Assembly: GCA_945929285.1 (NCBI GenBank)
Contig: CAMEOC010000065.1
Coordinates: forward strand, 1-6,340
DNA: 6,340 nucleotides
Direction of reading: 5' to 3'
Origin: an uncultured Mucispirillum sp.
GTDB lineage: Bacteria > Chrysiogenota > Deferribacteres > Deferribacterales > Mucispirillaceae
The notes beneath the pieces are model-generated. The model saw only the letters and a list, made by a program, of their open reading frames with translations, had not been told where the DNA came from and made no database searches. How positions within the stretch are numbered: the stretch's first letter is position 1; each line of letters begins with the position of its first letter. Below, piece after piece: positions 1 to 6,340 of this stretch. The translations under genes were made by a program, and so were the position numbers.

Positions 1-83
1 ATGAGAATTTAGACGACTGTTTAAAATGTTGCAATCGTTTTTAGATTTTACCTTACCTGATGAAAGTGTAATGACCTATAATA

Positions 84-113
84 TTGACATTTTATATTTA
101 TTTATGTAATAAT
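84..113 (+). promoter_or_regulatory. Putative sigma-70 promoter for the large effector-like gene
   Basis: A perfect TTGACA -35 box lies at 84-89. An extended -10 follows: TG at 105-106, one base, then AATAAT at 108-113, which matches TATAAT at five of six positions. The spacer is 18 bases. Transcription would begin near 120, leaving a leader of about 16 bases before the ATG at 137 with only a weak ribosome site (AGGTG, 128-132). A TATAAT also occurs at 77-82 but lacks a good -35 partner. The match is good, but in such AT-rich DNA chance -10 boxes are common; the exact -35 is the stronger evidence. Confidence 0.5.
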
Positions 114-136
114 AAACTATTCCCTACAGGTGTTTT

Positions 137-3100
137 ATGAAAAATAAAATAACAAATTATATAATGAGTTTGTATGGAATTATTGCTGATAAAATATGTA
201 TATGGCACCCTGAAAGTCTTGACCCAAAATTCATTAGCCAATATACTAATAGTAACTATTTGGAATTTAATCAAAAAGCTTATAACAATAAAAACAACTT
301 CTTTATAAAGTTAGATAAAAATCAAAATAAAGATAAAAATAATCCCCTGAAAAATTTAGATAACAATATCCAATATATGAAGTGGAAATATACCAAATCT
401 AGTAAATTTATTGTCTTTAATGAAACGGCTTCTACAGATATTATAAATGACTTTATTTATGATATGTTTATATTTTATGCAAACAAATTATATAATATTA
501 TTTTAACGGATAAAAATAAATTAATAAAAGAAAGGCAAGATAAATATCAAGAGAATAGCAGGCCTAAGGATAAAGATACAGATAGAAATAAGTCTAAAAA
601 TGATGATAATACTGAAGAGTTAACATCTGAAGATACTTATTTAAATACAATAAATCCTTCATTTGAATATTTACGCTTTATGGAAACCGTTTTAAAATGT
701 TTTTTAAATAGGGTAAATCATAGCAATGATAATGAATATTATCCAATAAATAATACATATGATAATGTACTTGATTTAGATAAGCTTGCCATTATGCTTG
801 TATCTCTTTTTTATCGTGAACCTAAAATTTTTACTATGCATAAAGATTATCGTACTGCTCTTAGCAGTTTTATTACTAAATATAAAAAATATGATTATAG
901 AAAACAAAATGATTTACTAACTGATAGATATAATTTAATTCTTTTCAGCTTTTTTCATGTATACATTGCAACTGCAAGTGTTAAACCTAAAAACGAGTTT
1001 GATAAATTATTTTATTTTTTTAGTATATTAGATATAAATATTCTTCTTGAAAATGAGTACTATAATAGCTTTATGCAAGAATGTATCAAATTATTTTCTA
1101 TATTAAATATAGATAAATTTATTGTCAATGATAAAGAAGATACATTATATGGTATTTTTATTGGATTGGAAAATAAAATTATAAAGAAAGGATTAACCCA
1201 TCATAATAGGTTGAATTTATATGATTATTACGAAAAACTATTTAATAAGTTTTTAAATAGTTATTCTAATTATGTAGAAGAAATTAATGCAACTATGCAT
1301 GCTTTTGGTGAACAACGGGAATCAGGAAAATATTTTAATGTTTCTATAAATAATGTGTTTACAATACCGAATATTAATATTTCATATTTTCGTGATAAAA
1401 TAATATATTCTCCAATAAAGGGAAAAGATAATAGAATTGTTATTATACTGCAAGTTTATGATAGTGTACAGCAGTCTATAAAAAACATACTGCCAGAGCA
1501 AAAAGATGTAGATATCATAATAATCTTATATAGTTATGAGCATAAACAGACAGATTTTGTAATTAATTTAGATGGTTTAGAAAGTGGTCAAAATGATAGA
1601 TGTACTTTTTTTTGGTATGATATAGATGATGAAAGTTTAATTAAATTATCTTGCAAATATACTATAAAAGAATCAATATCCAAATATGGTTTAGCTTATA
1701 AATGTGGCACTCCTAGAAATGAATATGATGAAGTATTATATTATCCGCAATACAGCCGTATACATATAAGTTATAAAAATAAAACAATAATTTTCCTTAA
1801 TTATAATAAATATCTAAAGTGTGATAATGAATTTAATGCAGATTTAACACCAGATAAAATTGTTTTAGCTAATAGTTATACTACTGCATTGTATTCTAAA
1901 GGTGGTATTTGCTTATATGGTGGTGCCATGAATGCAAAAGATGGGCCAAGCACTATTACAAATGGTAAGTTTGAATTAACAATTAATGCTAAGGTTGATG
2001 ACAAGATATTGTTTGATAAAAATGATATTGATAGTTTAATTTCATATTTACATATCCCAGTAACAGGTGAAATTATAGCGGGTAGTGTTACTTATAAACA
2101 AAAGGAGGAGATGGTAGATAATAAAGAACGGATAGTAGAATATTTAATATATAAGTTTAATTTTACACCATATGATAAAACATTATGGTTTGTTGGTAAA
2201 ATATCACTATCTAATAAATATTTTCATAAAATTAAACAACAAGAATCTAAAGATTCTAGTGATAATGATGAAGTTATCCATAATTATACAAAAGGTATAA
2301 TAATAAACCATATAGGTATACTACAAGGTAAAACAACTAGGAATATTATTATAAATAATGGTGATTTGCCATTACATTATAATTTTAAATCAACAATATT
2401 AAATGATTATCAAATAGATATAGATAAAGATAAGCAGCCACAAAATAGTATTACAATATTATCATTAGAAACTTCAGCAACAGGTGAAGGGCTTAATGTG
2501 GTAGAAGGTATACAAGAAAACGATTATATTTTATGGTTATACATGGATAATGATAAGAAAATTTACCCACTTTATAATTCAAACGGTATGCCTGCAATGG
2601 GAGCTGAACCATTAATACAAGTTCCTGAAGCGTGGAAAAGAAGTGAGATAATAAACAAAGAAATGGAAGTAAACATATTTCCTTATTCACTTTTTTATAA
2701 AGATGCATTAAAAATAAAAGAGCTTTACAGTGTTGAAGCTAATAAAGATAGTAATGAAGAAGATAAATCATATAGAAAACAATATATTAATAATATTATC
2801 AAGAAAATAAAAAATTCTATTTTTGATAGTGAAGGTAACCCTCTTTTTGATGATAGTGCCATACTAAATTTTCCTGCAGAAAGTAAAGAGCTAACAATTA
2901 ACTCTATAGAAGTATTACAACAAAATTATAATAGTGTTAAAATGTATGCAAAATTTAATAACCCTTATCACATTGACTGTAATAAAATAGAATGGGTTAT
3001 AATATATCATAAAAAGCAAGATTATGATAAAATAATTAGTGCAATTCCAATCGACCAAAATAATAATACAAATAATAGTACAGATGATACAAAATCAGCA

Positions 3101-4567
3101 GAAGATATATTAAAAGAGTCTGGAGCTTACTATCAAGCTATAAAAACCATAAAAGGAGAAGTTTTAGAATATAACTTTGATAAAACATATATATTACATT
3201 CTGTATTAATTTGTGCATTTTACAAAGGGCATTTTTATGGTCAACCTAAGTTATTTGAAATACAGCAGCCAGTATCATTATTTTTTAACGGAAAGAAATT
3301 ATATATTAAAAATAATATTGATAATAAAACAGTTTATGAATTTGTGGCAAGAAGTGGCTATTCCAAAAGTAGCTTATGGGCAGAAAATAGTAAAAACCAA
3401 ATATTTGCTGTTGATGACCCATTGTATTCTATATTTAACCCTATGGATTATCCTATGCTAAATTCTATATTTAAGCCTAAATTTTATTATGATGAACTTT
3501 CTTTATGTGTGGAGGAAGGTGAATATTACATAAGTATTCCAGAAACATATATTAAGCAAAATGCTAATAATAAAAATAGTAAAGGCAGCAAAGGAAATAA
3601 TGATAAATCAAATGAAAATAACTATGTAGATAATGCAAAAGATAACAGCATGGGTAATATAAATAATAAATATATAACGTTCAAGCCTATTGATAGTAAT
3701 GAAAATGATTATATAAAAGATTATAAAATACATGGTGGTAAAAATTATGAAAGCACATATGGTATAAATTTATATAATAAATATAATGAATTTATAAGTT
3801 TATTTTATAAGTTGATAATCCAAAAAAATGATGATATTTATATAAAAGATAAAGTTGTTCCTATAAAACTGCAAGTATCATATTTGCTTGATATAGATTT
3901 AAGGGCAAACCCTTCAAACTCTAATGGAGTTAAATGGCAGTCGCAAAAAGGTAGTACCGATTGTAAAATAACTTGTGATAAAATATTAAATAGTGCGGGT
4001 ATAGAAAGAAGTGGACAACGATTAACTGATTATGAAAAAATAAAGATTAATAAGGGTGATAAAGATACTGTATCTGTATTTATTTTAGCATTTGAAAAAT
4101 ACCGTGAGTTTAAGTTCAAGCCCAGAACATCAGAAGTAGATATAAAAGGTCCAGAAATTATTGATGATATTAAAGCAAAATATAGTTCATTTGATGAAAC
4201 GAAACAAGAAATTTATCTAGAACCAATACCAGAAAACTTACAGTATGCTTTAGAGTATATAGATAGTGAGCTTGAAAAAGGTTATCCAGTGCTTATAGGT
4301 GTTGACAAACGTTTTGATAAGAGAATATCACAGAATAAACGTTATAATGAGCCAGCCTATACTACAGACCATTTTGTAGTGATAGTTGGTAGAAAATATG
4401 ATTCTAATAGAGTTCCAGAGTATATATTTTATGATGTTGATGCTGACAAAGAAAAAGATGGAGCATCAGATGAAAATACCTTACGGGAAGAATGTAATTT
4501 TTTAAAAGGAACAAACTATAAAGGTTTACGTTACGTTGTAACAGAAGTTAGGCGTAATGTTCGTTAG
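137..4567 (+). CDS. Large multidomain effector-like protein with C-terminal papain/C39-like cysteine peptidase domain
   Basis: This 1476-residue protein is not a named gene I recognise. It has no signal peptide or clear membrane segment. Residues 1 to about 390 look helical and carry a charged linker at about 131-170. Residues 410-1047 are mostly beta-like, with a possible Ig-like segment at 919-1047 and an Asn/Asp-rich linker at about 972-998. Residues 1053-1225 resemble an L,D-transpeptidase-like DUF2778/Tlde1 fold: ARSG at 1071-1074, EEGEYYI at 1126-1132, and IHGG with His1199. The usual catalytic Cys position is Gly1209, and a low-complexity linker (1141-1178) splits the region. Residues from about 1265 to the end look papain/C39-like: Gln1270 six residues before Cys1276, DHFVVIVG with His1412, and YDVD with Asp1433. 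The start at 137 has a weak AGGTG site 4 bases upstream. A gene for an exported protein follows after 27 bases, suggesting an effector-immunity pair acting in the periplasm, perhaps on peptidoglycan. The peptidase assignment is fairly likely; the secretion system is inferred. Confidence 0.72.
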   Translation: MKNKITNYIMSLYGIIADKICIWHPESLDPKFISQYTNSNYLEFNQKAYNNKNNFFIKLDKNQNKDKNNPLKNLDNNIQYMKWKYTKSSKFIVFNETASTDIINDFIYDMFIFYANKLYNIILTDKNKLIKERQDKYQENSRPKDKDTDRNKSKNDDNTEELTSEDTYLNTINPSFEYLRFMETVLKCFLNRVNHSNDNEYYPINNTYDNVLDLDKLAIMLVSLFYREPKIFTMHKDYRTALSSFITKYKKYDYRKQNDLLTDRYNLILFSFFHVYIATASVKPKNEFDKLFYFFSILDINILLENEYYNSFMQECIKLFSILNIDKFIVNDKEDTLYGIFIGLENKIIKKGLTHHNRLNLYDYYEKLFNKFLNSYSNYVEEINATMHAFGEQRESGKYFNVSINNVFTIPNINISYFRDKIIYSPIKGKDNRIVIILQVYDSVQQSIKNILPEQKDVDIIIILYSYEHKQTDFVINLDGLESGQNDRCTFFWYDIDDESLIKLSCKYTIKESISKYGLAYKCGTPRNEYDEVLYYPQYSRIHISYKNKTIIFLNYNKYLKCDNEFNADLTPDKIVLANSYTTALYSKGGICLYGGAMNAKDGPSTITNGKFELTINAKVDDKILFDKNDIDSLISYLHIPVTGEIIAGSVTYKQKEEMVDNKERIVEYLIYKFNFTPYDKTLWFVGKISLSNKYFHKIKQQESKDSSDNDEVIHNYTKGIIINHIGILQGKTTRNIIINNGDLPLHYNFKSTILNDYQIDIDKDKQPQNSITILSLETSATGEGLNVVEGIQENDYILWLYMDNDKKIYPLYNSNGMPAMGAEPLIQVPEAWKRSEIINKEMEVNIFPYSLFYKDALKIKELYSVEANKDSNEEDKSYRKQYINNIIKKIKNSIFDSEGNPLFDDSAILNFPAESKELTINSIEVLQQNYNSVKMYAKFNNPYHIDCNKIEWVIIYHKKQDYDKIISAIPIDQNNNTNNSTDDTKSAEDILKESGAYYQAIKTIKGEVLEYNFDKTYILHSVLICAFYKGHFYGQPKLFEIQQPVSLFFNGKKLYIKNNIDNKTVYEFVARSGYSKSSLWAENSKNQIFAVDDPLYSIFNPMDYPMLNSIFKPKFYYDELSLCVEEGEYYISIPETYIKQNANNKNSKGSKGNNDKSNENNYVDNAKDNSMGNINNKYITFKPIDSNENDYIKDYKIHGGKNYESTYGINLYNKYNEFISLFYKLIIQKNDDIYIKDKVVPIKLQVSYLLDIDLRANPSNSNGVKWQSQKGSTDCKITCDKILNSAGIERSGQRLTDYEKIKINKGDKDTVSVFILAFEKYREFKFKPRTSEVDIKGPEIIDDIKAKYSSFDETKQEIYLEPIPENLQYALEYIDSELEKGYPVLIGVDKRFDKRISQNKRYNEPAYTTDHFVVIVGRKYDSNRVPEYIFYDVDADKEKDGASDENTLREECNFLKGTNYKGLRYVVTEVRRNVR

Positions 4568-4594
4568 AAATAATATAACTAGGAGGAGCTTATA

Positions 4595-5365
4595 ATGCGA
4601 GCAATTTTTTTATCAATATTATTTTTGTTGTTACCACTATTTTATCCAGTAAGCTATAGTGCCTTATGTAAGGATAAGCCACAAGACTTTCCAGATAACC
4701 TAACAGGTAAATGGATAAGGTTAGATAATATGATAGTTCCTCATATGGAGATTAGGTATAACCCAGAACATGAATGTAAAGATATGGTTTTTGGAGCACC
4801 TGGAGGTATCTTTGGAGGTAAAAAATGCTATACAGCATATAAATTTTCAACAAGTTCAGGTTCAATGGAGTTTGATTATGTAGAAATAGATAAAAAGAAT
4901 AATCAATTTTCATTAAGATATACAGGAACAGAAATGCAAGATGATAAAGTAGTGCAAGTTTTAAAAAATGGCAAGTATGTCCCATATGATAAGAATGATA
5001 CCGAGTTATTTCAAGCTTCATATGCAGGTAAATTATCAGGCTATAAATATAAACTGGTTTATGAGAAAGACTGGTTAGAAAGAGTAATAATGCGTCCCAC
5101 ATATATCCCTAAGGTAGATGGTCATGAAATACGTGATTATCAGTTAATTTGGTATAATCATTATTATATAGAATTTATTACCACAGAGAATAATACTGAT
5201 TTCATAGCAGTTAATCCATATTTTCAAGAATATGGTGAGAGGGTAGAGGCTACAGGTCCAGTGTTAGTATTTATAAGGGCAGATAAGTTAAAAGAATATG
5301 GTATACCAGTATATGAATATAAAGCAGGTAACAAATCATACTTTTACTACAAAAAACCATATTAA
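4595..5365 (+). CDS. Exported protein of unknown family, candidate periplasmic immunity protein
   Basis: This 256-residue protein starts with a clear Sec signal peptide: Arg2, a hydrophobic core at about 4-19, and a likely signal peptidase I cut after SYS (residues 20-22). Cys25 is preceded by SAL, which is not a lipobox, so a soluble periplasmic product is expected. The mature part is rich in alternating hydrophobic and polar residues, aromatic residues and Gly turns, suggesting a beta-barrel or beta-sandwich. Cys61 and Cys78 could form a disulfide; Cys25 is the only other cysteine. No family was recognised. The start is secure: AGGAGG at 4581-4586 lies 8 bases before the ATG. It follows the large effector-like gene by 27 bases on the same strand with no terminator between them, so the two are probably co-transcribed. 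Position, size and export fit an immunity protein that blocks the partner's peptidase in the periplasm. It could instead be an accessory or adaptor protein. A run of seven T at 4605-4611 lies in the signal-peptide codons. Confidence 0.7.
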   Translation: MRAIFLSILFLLLPLFYPVSYSALCKDKPQDFPDNLTGKWIRLDNMIVPHMEIRYNPEHECKDMVFGAPGGIFGGKKCYTAYKFSTSSGSMEFDYVEIDKKNNQFSLRYTGTEMQDDKVVQVLKNGKYVPYDKNDTELFQASYAGKLSGYKYKLVYEKDWLERVIMRPTYIPKVDGHEIRDYQLIWYNHYYIEFITTENNTDFIAVNPYFQEYGERVEATGPVLVFIRADKLKEYGIPVYEYKAGNKSYFYYKKPY

Positions 5366-5383
5366 TAATTAGTATTATGGTGG

Positions 5384-5417
5384 AAAAAATTTTTTATTTT
5401 AAAAAATAAATTTTTTT
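5384..5417 (+). terminator. All-AT palindrome after the exported-protein gene, possible weak terminator
   Basis: About 20 bases after the stop codon, TTTATTT (5393-5399) can pair with AAATAAA (5404-5410) across a 4-base loop. The stem can extend, past a 3-base bulge, by pairing the A run at 5384-5389 with the T run at 5411-5417. The stem has no G or C, so it would be a poor intrinsic terminator unless helped by Rho. It is the only candidate end for the upstream two-gene transcript before the tRNA promoter. The same bases overlap the A/T tracts that feed that promoter, so the symmetry may be incidental. Confidence 0.25.
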
Positions 5418-5457
5418 AAAAAAAGTGCTTGACAAAATAAAAAAAATTTGAGATAAA
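5406..5457 (+). promoter_or_regulatory. Strong tRNA promoter with UP element
   Basis: A perfect TTGACA at 5429-5434 is followed by a 17-base spacer and GATAAA at 5452-5457 (four of six matches to TATAAT). The -10 is extended by TG at 5449-5450. Directly upstream, 5406-5427 fits the published E. coli UP-element consensus (AAA, then a T-rich block, three bases, AAA) with one mismatch in the distal block. Such elements bind the alpha subunit C-terminal domain and are typical of stable-RNA promoters. Transcription would start near 5464, about 14 bases before the mature tRNA. Confidence 0.75.
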
Positions 5458-5477
5458 GTACTTCCTGATAGTAATGA

Positions 5478-5552
5478 GGGCCAATAGCTCAGTTTGGTTA
5501 GAGCCACCGGCTCATAACCGGTAGGTCCTAGGTTCAAGTCCTAGTTGGCCCA
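5478..5552 (+). tRNA. tRNA with CAU anticodon, probably tRNA-Ile2 (lysidine type), otherwise elongator tRNA-Met
   Basis: The full cloverleaf is present. The acceptor stem is GGGCCAA (5478-5484) with TTGGCCC (5545-5551). The D stem is GCTC with GAGC, and the anticodon stem is ACCGG with CCGGT around the loop CTCATAA (5511-5517, anticodon CAT at 5513-5515). The variable loop has five bases. The T stem is CTAGG with CCTAG around TTCAAGT, and the discriminator is A5552. CCA is not encoded and must be added after transcription. It is not the initiator type, because the first pair is G-C. The acceptor pairs C4-G69 and C5-G68 are known TilS recognition features of E. coli tRNA-Ile2, and the anticodon arm resembles the Bacillus Ile2 tRNA as I recall it. 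An automatic call would probably be Met. If it is Ile2, C34 becomes lysidine and the tRNA reads AUA, a codon used heavily here. Confidence 0.97.
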
Positions 5553-5555
5553 TTT

Positions 5556-5586
5556 AGGGGAGTTTTTACTCCCCTTTTATTTTTTT
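5556..5586 (+). terminator. Intrinsic terminator after the tRNA
   Basis: AGGGGAGT (5556-5563) pairs perfectly with ACTCCCCT (5568-5575) around a TTTT loop. The 8-bp stem is followed by TTTATTTTTTT (5576-5586). This is a strong Rho-independent terminator, three bases after the tRNA discriminator base. It separates the tRNA from the NIF3-family gene, whose ribosome site begins only six bases after the T tract. Confidence 0.92.
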
Positions 5587-5614
5587 AGTATAAGGAGGTG
5601 TATAAACTTATATT

Positions 5615-6340
5615 ATGGCAACTACTAACGATATTATTCATTTTTTAGAGTATGGTTTTGCTGATATCAGTAAACAGTCCAAGTGGGATTTTTCTGGTAA
5701 ACAGGTTTTTACTGGCAATAAAGAGATTACTAAAATAGCCTTAAGTTTAGATGCAAAATATAATATCATTGAAAAAGCAATTGAAAAGGGGTGTGAGTTA
5801 TTGGTTACTCATCACCCCCTTTTTTTTTACGAGTGCAAAGGTATAGATGTTACTAACTTAAACTATAAAAAAGCTGTTACTGCCATAAAAGGTAATCTAG
5901 ATATTTTAAGCTATCATACAAACATAGATATTGCAGATAATGGCACAAATGATTATATATGCAGCCTTTTAAATGCTGAAATTGAAAATGGTTATTTAAG
6001 TGTAGAAGGTGTAGAAGAAGTATATAAGTTTGCTGTTTTTACCCCGTATGATTTTAAAGACCAGGTTTTTAATGCTATTACAAATGCAGGGGCTGGCTCA
6101 TTATATGGCAATTATTCTTCCTGCGGTTTTATAGCTGAAGGGGCAGGGCTTTTTACTCCACTTGAAAAAGCAAAACCTTTTGTGGGGGAAGTATTAGAAC
6201 CTCAAGTTATAGATGAAGTAAAAATTGAAACCGTAGTGTTTAAAAAAGATATAAATAATGTTATAAAAGCTATGAAAGAAGCCCACCCATATGAAGAAGC
6301 AGCTTATGATATTATTAAGCTTGAAAATAATATTCCTTAT
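5615..6340 (+). CDS. NIF3/DUF34 family dinuclear metal-centre protein, long YqfO-like form (3' end outside window)
   Basis: The first 242 codons are open to the window edge; no stop is reached. The THHP motif (residues 65-68, with His66 and His67) and the HTNID motif (101-105, with His101 and Asp105) are the N-terminal metal ligands of the NIF3/DUF34 fold. Residues about 137-235 form the extra domain of long YqfO-type members, with the conserved GAGSLYGNYSSCGF stretch (159-172) and HPYEEAAYDI (224-233). The rest of the catalytic-like core, including the last His/Glu ligands, should lie downstream; long members are about 370 residues. Family members form toroidal hexamers with two metal ions per subunit. 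Some are labelled GTP cyclohydrolase type 2, but the cellular role is unsettled. The ATG at 5615 is the only usual start after the in-frame TAA at 5603-5605. The strong AAGGAGGTG site (5592-5600) lies 14 bases upstream, longer than usual. No separate promoter is evident after the tRNA terminator. Confidence 0.95.
   Translation, partial: MATTNDIIHFLEYGFADISKQSKWDFSGKQVFTGNKEITKIALSLDAKYNIIEKAIEKGCELLVTHHPLFFYECKGIDVTNLNYKKAVTAIKGNLDILSYHTNIDIADNGTNDYICSLLNAEIENGYLSVEGVEEVYKFAVFTPYDFKDQVFNAITNAGAGSLYGNYSSCGFIAEGAGLFTPLEKAKPFVGEVLEPQVIDEVKIETVVFKKDINNVIKAMKEAHPYEEAAYDIIKLENNIPY

Noticed and set aside
5..109. Open + strand frame ending in TAA at 107-109 (28 codons from the ATG at 26), and a second open frame running in from the window edge to TAG at 42-44.
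   Set aside because: The first is closed by TGA at 2-4, has no ribosome site and overlaps the putative promoter. Either could be the tail or a decayed remnant of an upstream gene, but too little is visible to call one.
2493..2708. Minus-strand open frame of 71 codons.
   Set aside because: It lies wholly inside the large + strand gene, has no ribosome site and no recognisable protein features; it is a shadow of AT-rich coding sequence.
3213..3461. Second-frame + strand open frame of 82 codons.
   Set aside because: It overlaps the transpeptidase-like part of the large gene, which carries recognisable motifs in its own frame. The alternative product is a random-looking hydrophobic string.
137..4567. 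CRISPR array, insertion sequence or tandem nucleotide repeat within the window.
   Set aside because: No regularly spaced repeats, terminal inverted repeats or transposase were found by eye. Low-complexity Asn/Lys/Asp stretches are coding linkers, not arrays.
4752..5102. Minus-strand open frame of 116 codons opposite the exported-protein gene.
   Set aside because: The + strand gene has a strong ribosome site and signal peptide; the antisense product is Leu/Tyr/His-rich, as expected from the complement of AT-rich codons.
5478..5552. The tRNA as an attachment site for an integrated element carrying the effector pair.
   Set aside because: Elements usually insert at the tRNA 3' end, but here the module lies on the 5' side. 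No duplicate of the tRNA 3' end and no integrase gene is seen in the window.

Overview
This is a very AT-rich window, with codons dominated by AAA, AAT, ATA, TTA, TAT and GAT. It probably comes from a low-GC, Gram-negative (diderm) bacterium. Two points support that: an exported partner protein without a lipobox, and an apparent cell-wall-targeting effector of the kind used against diderm rivals. A gut Deferribacterota such as Mucispirillum, which is known to carry a type VI secretion system, would fit. This is a guess; nothing in the window fixes the taxon.

Layout, all on the + strand. Positions 1-136 hold no gene I can name, but carry a good promoter (84-113) just ahead of the first gene. 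Positions 137-4567 encode a 1476-residue protein with no signal peptide. It has a large unrecognised N-terminal half, beta-rich segments, a region resembling an L,D-transpeptidase-like (DUF2778/Tlde1-type) fold whose catalytic cysteine position is glycine, and a C-terminal papain/C39-like cysteine peptidase domain with a plausible Gln-Cys-His-Asp set. After 27 bases and a strong AGGAGG site comes a 256-residue protein with a Sec signal peptide (4595-5365). The pair reads as an effector or toxin followed by its periplasmic immunity protein, most likely acting on peptidoglycan or another periplasmic target. No secretion gene (VgrG, PAAR, Rhs or similar) is visible, so the delivery route is inferred.

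Positions 5366-5614 are a dense regulatory and RNA stretch. They hold an all-AT palindrome, a near-consensus UP element and promoter, a CAU-anticodon tRNA that looks more like tRNA-Ile2 (lysidine type) than elongator tRNA-Met, and a strong intrinsic terminator. From 5615 to the window end runs the first 242 codons of a NIF3/DUF34 family metal-binding protein of the long YqfO-like type, cut off by the window edge. The tRNA and NIF3 genes look like ordinary chromosome; the two upstream genes look like an accessory module.
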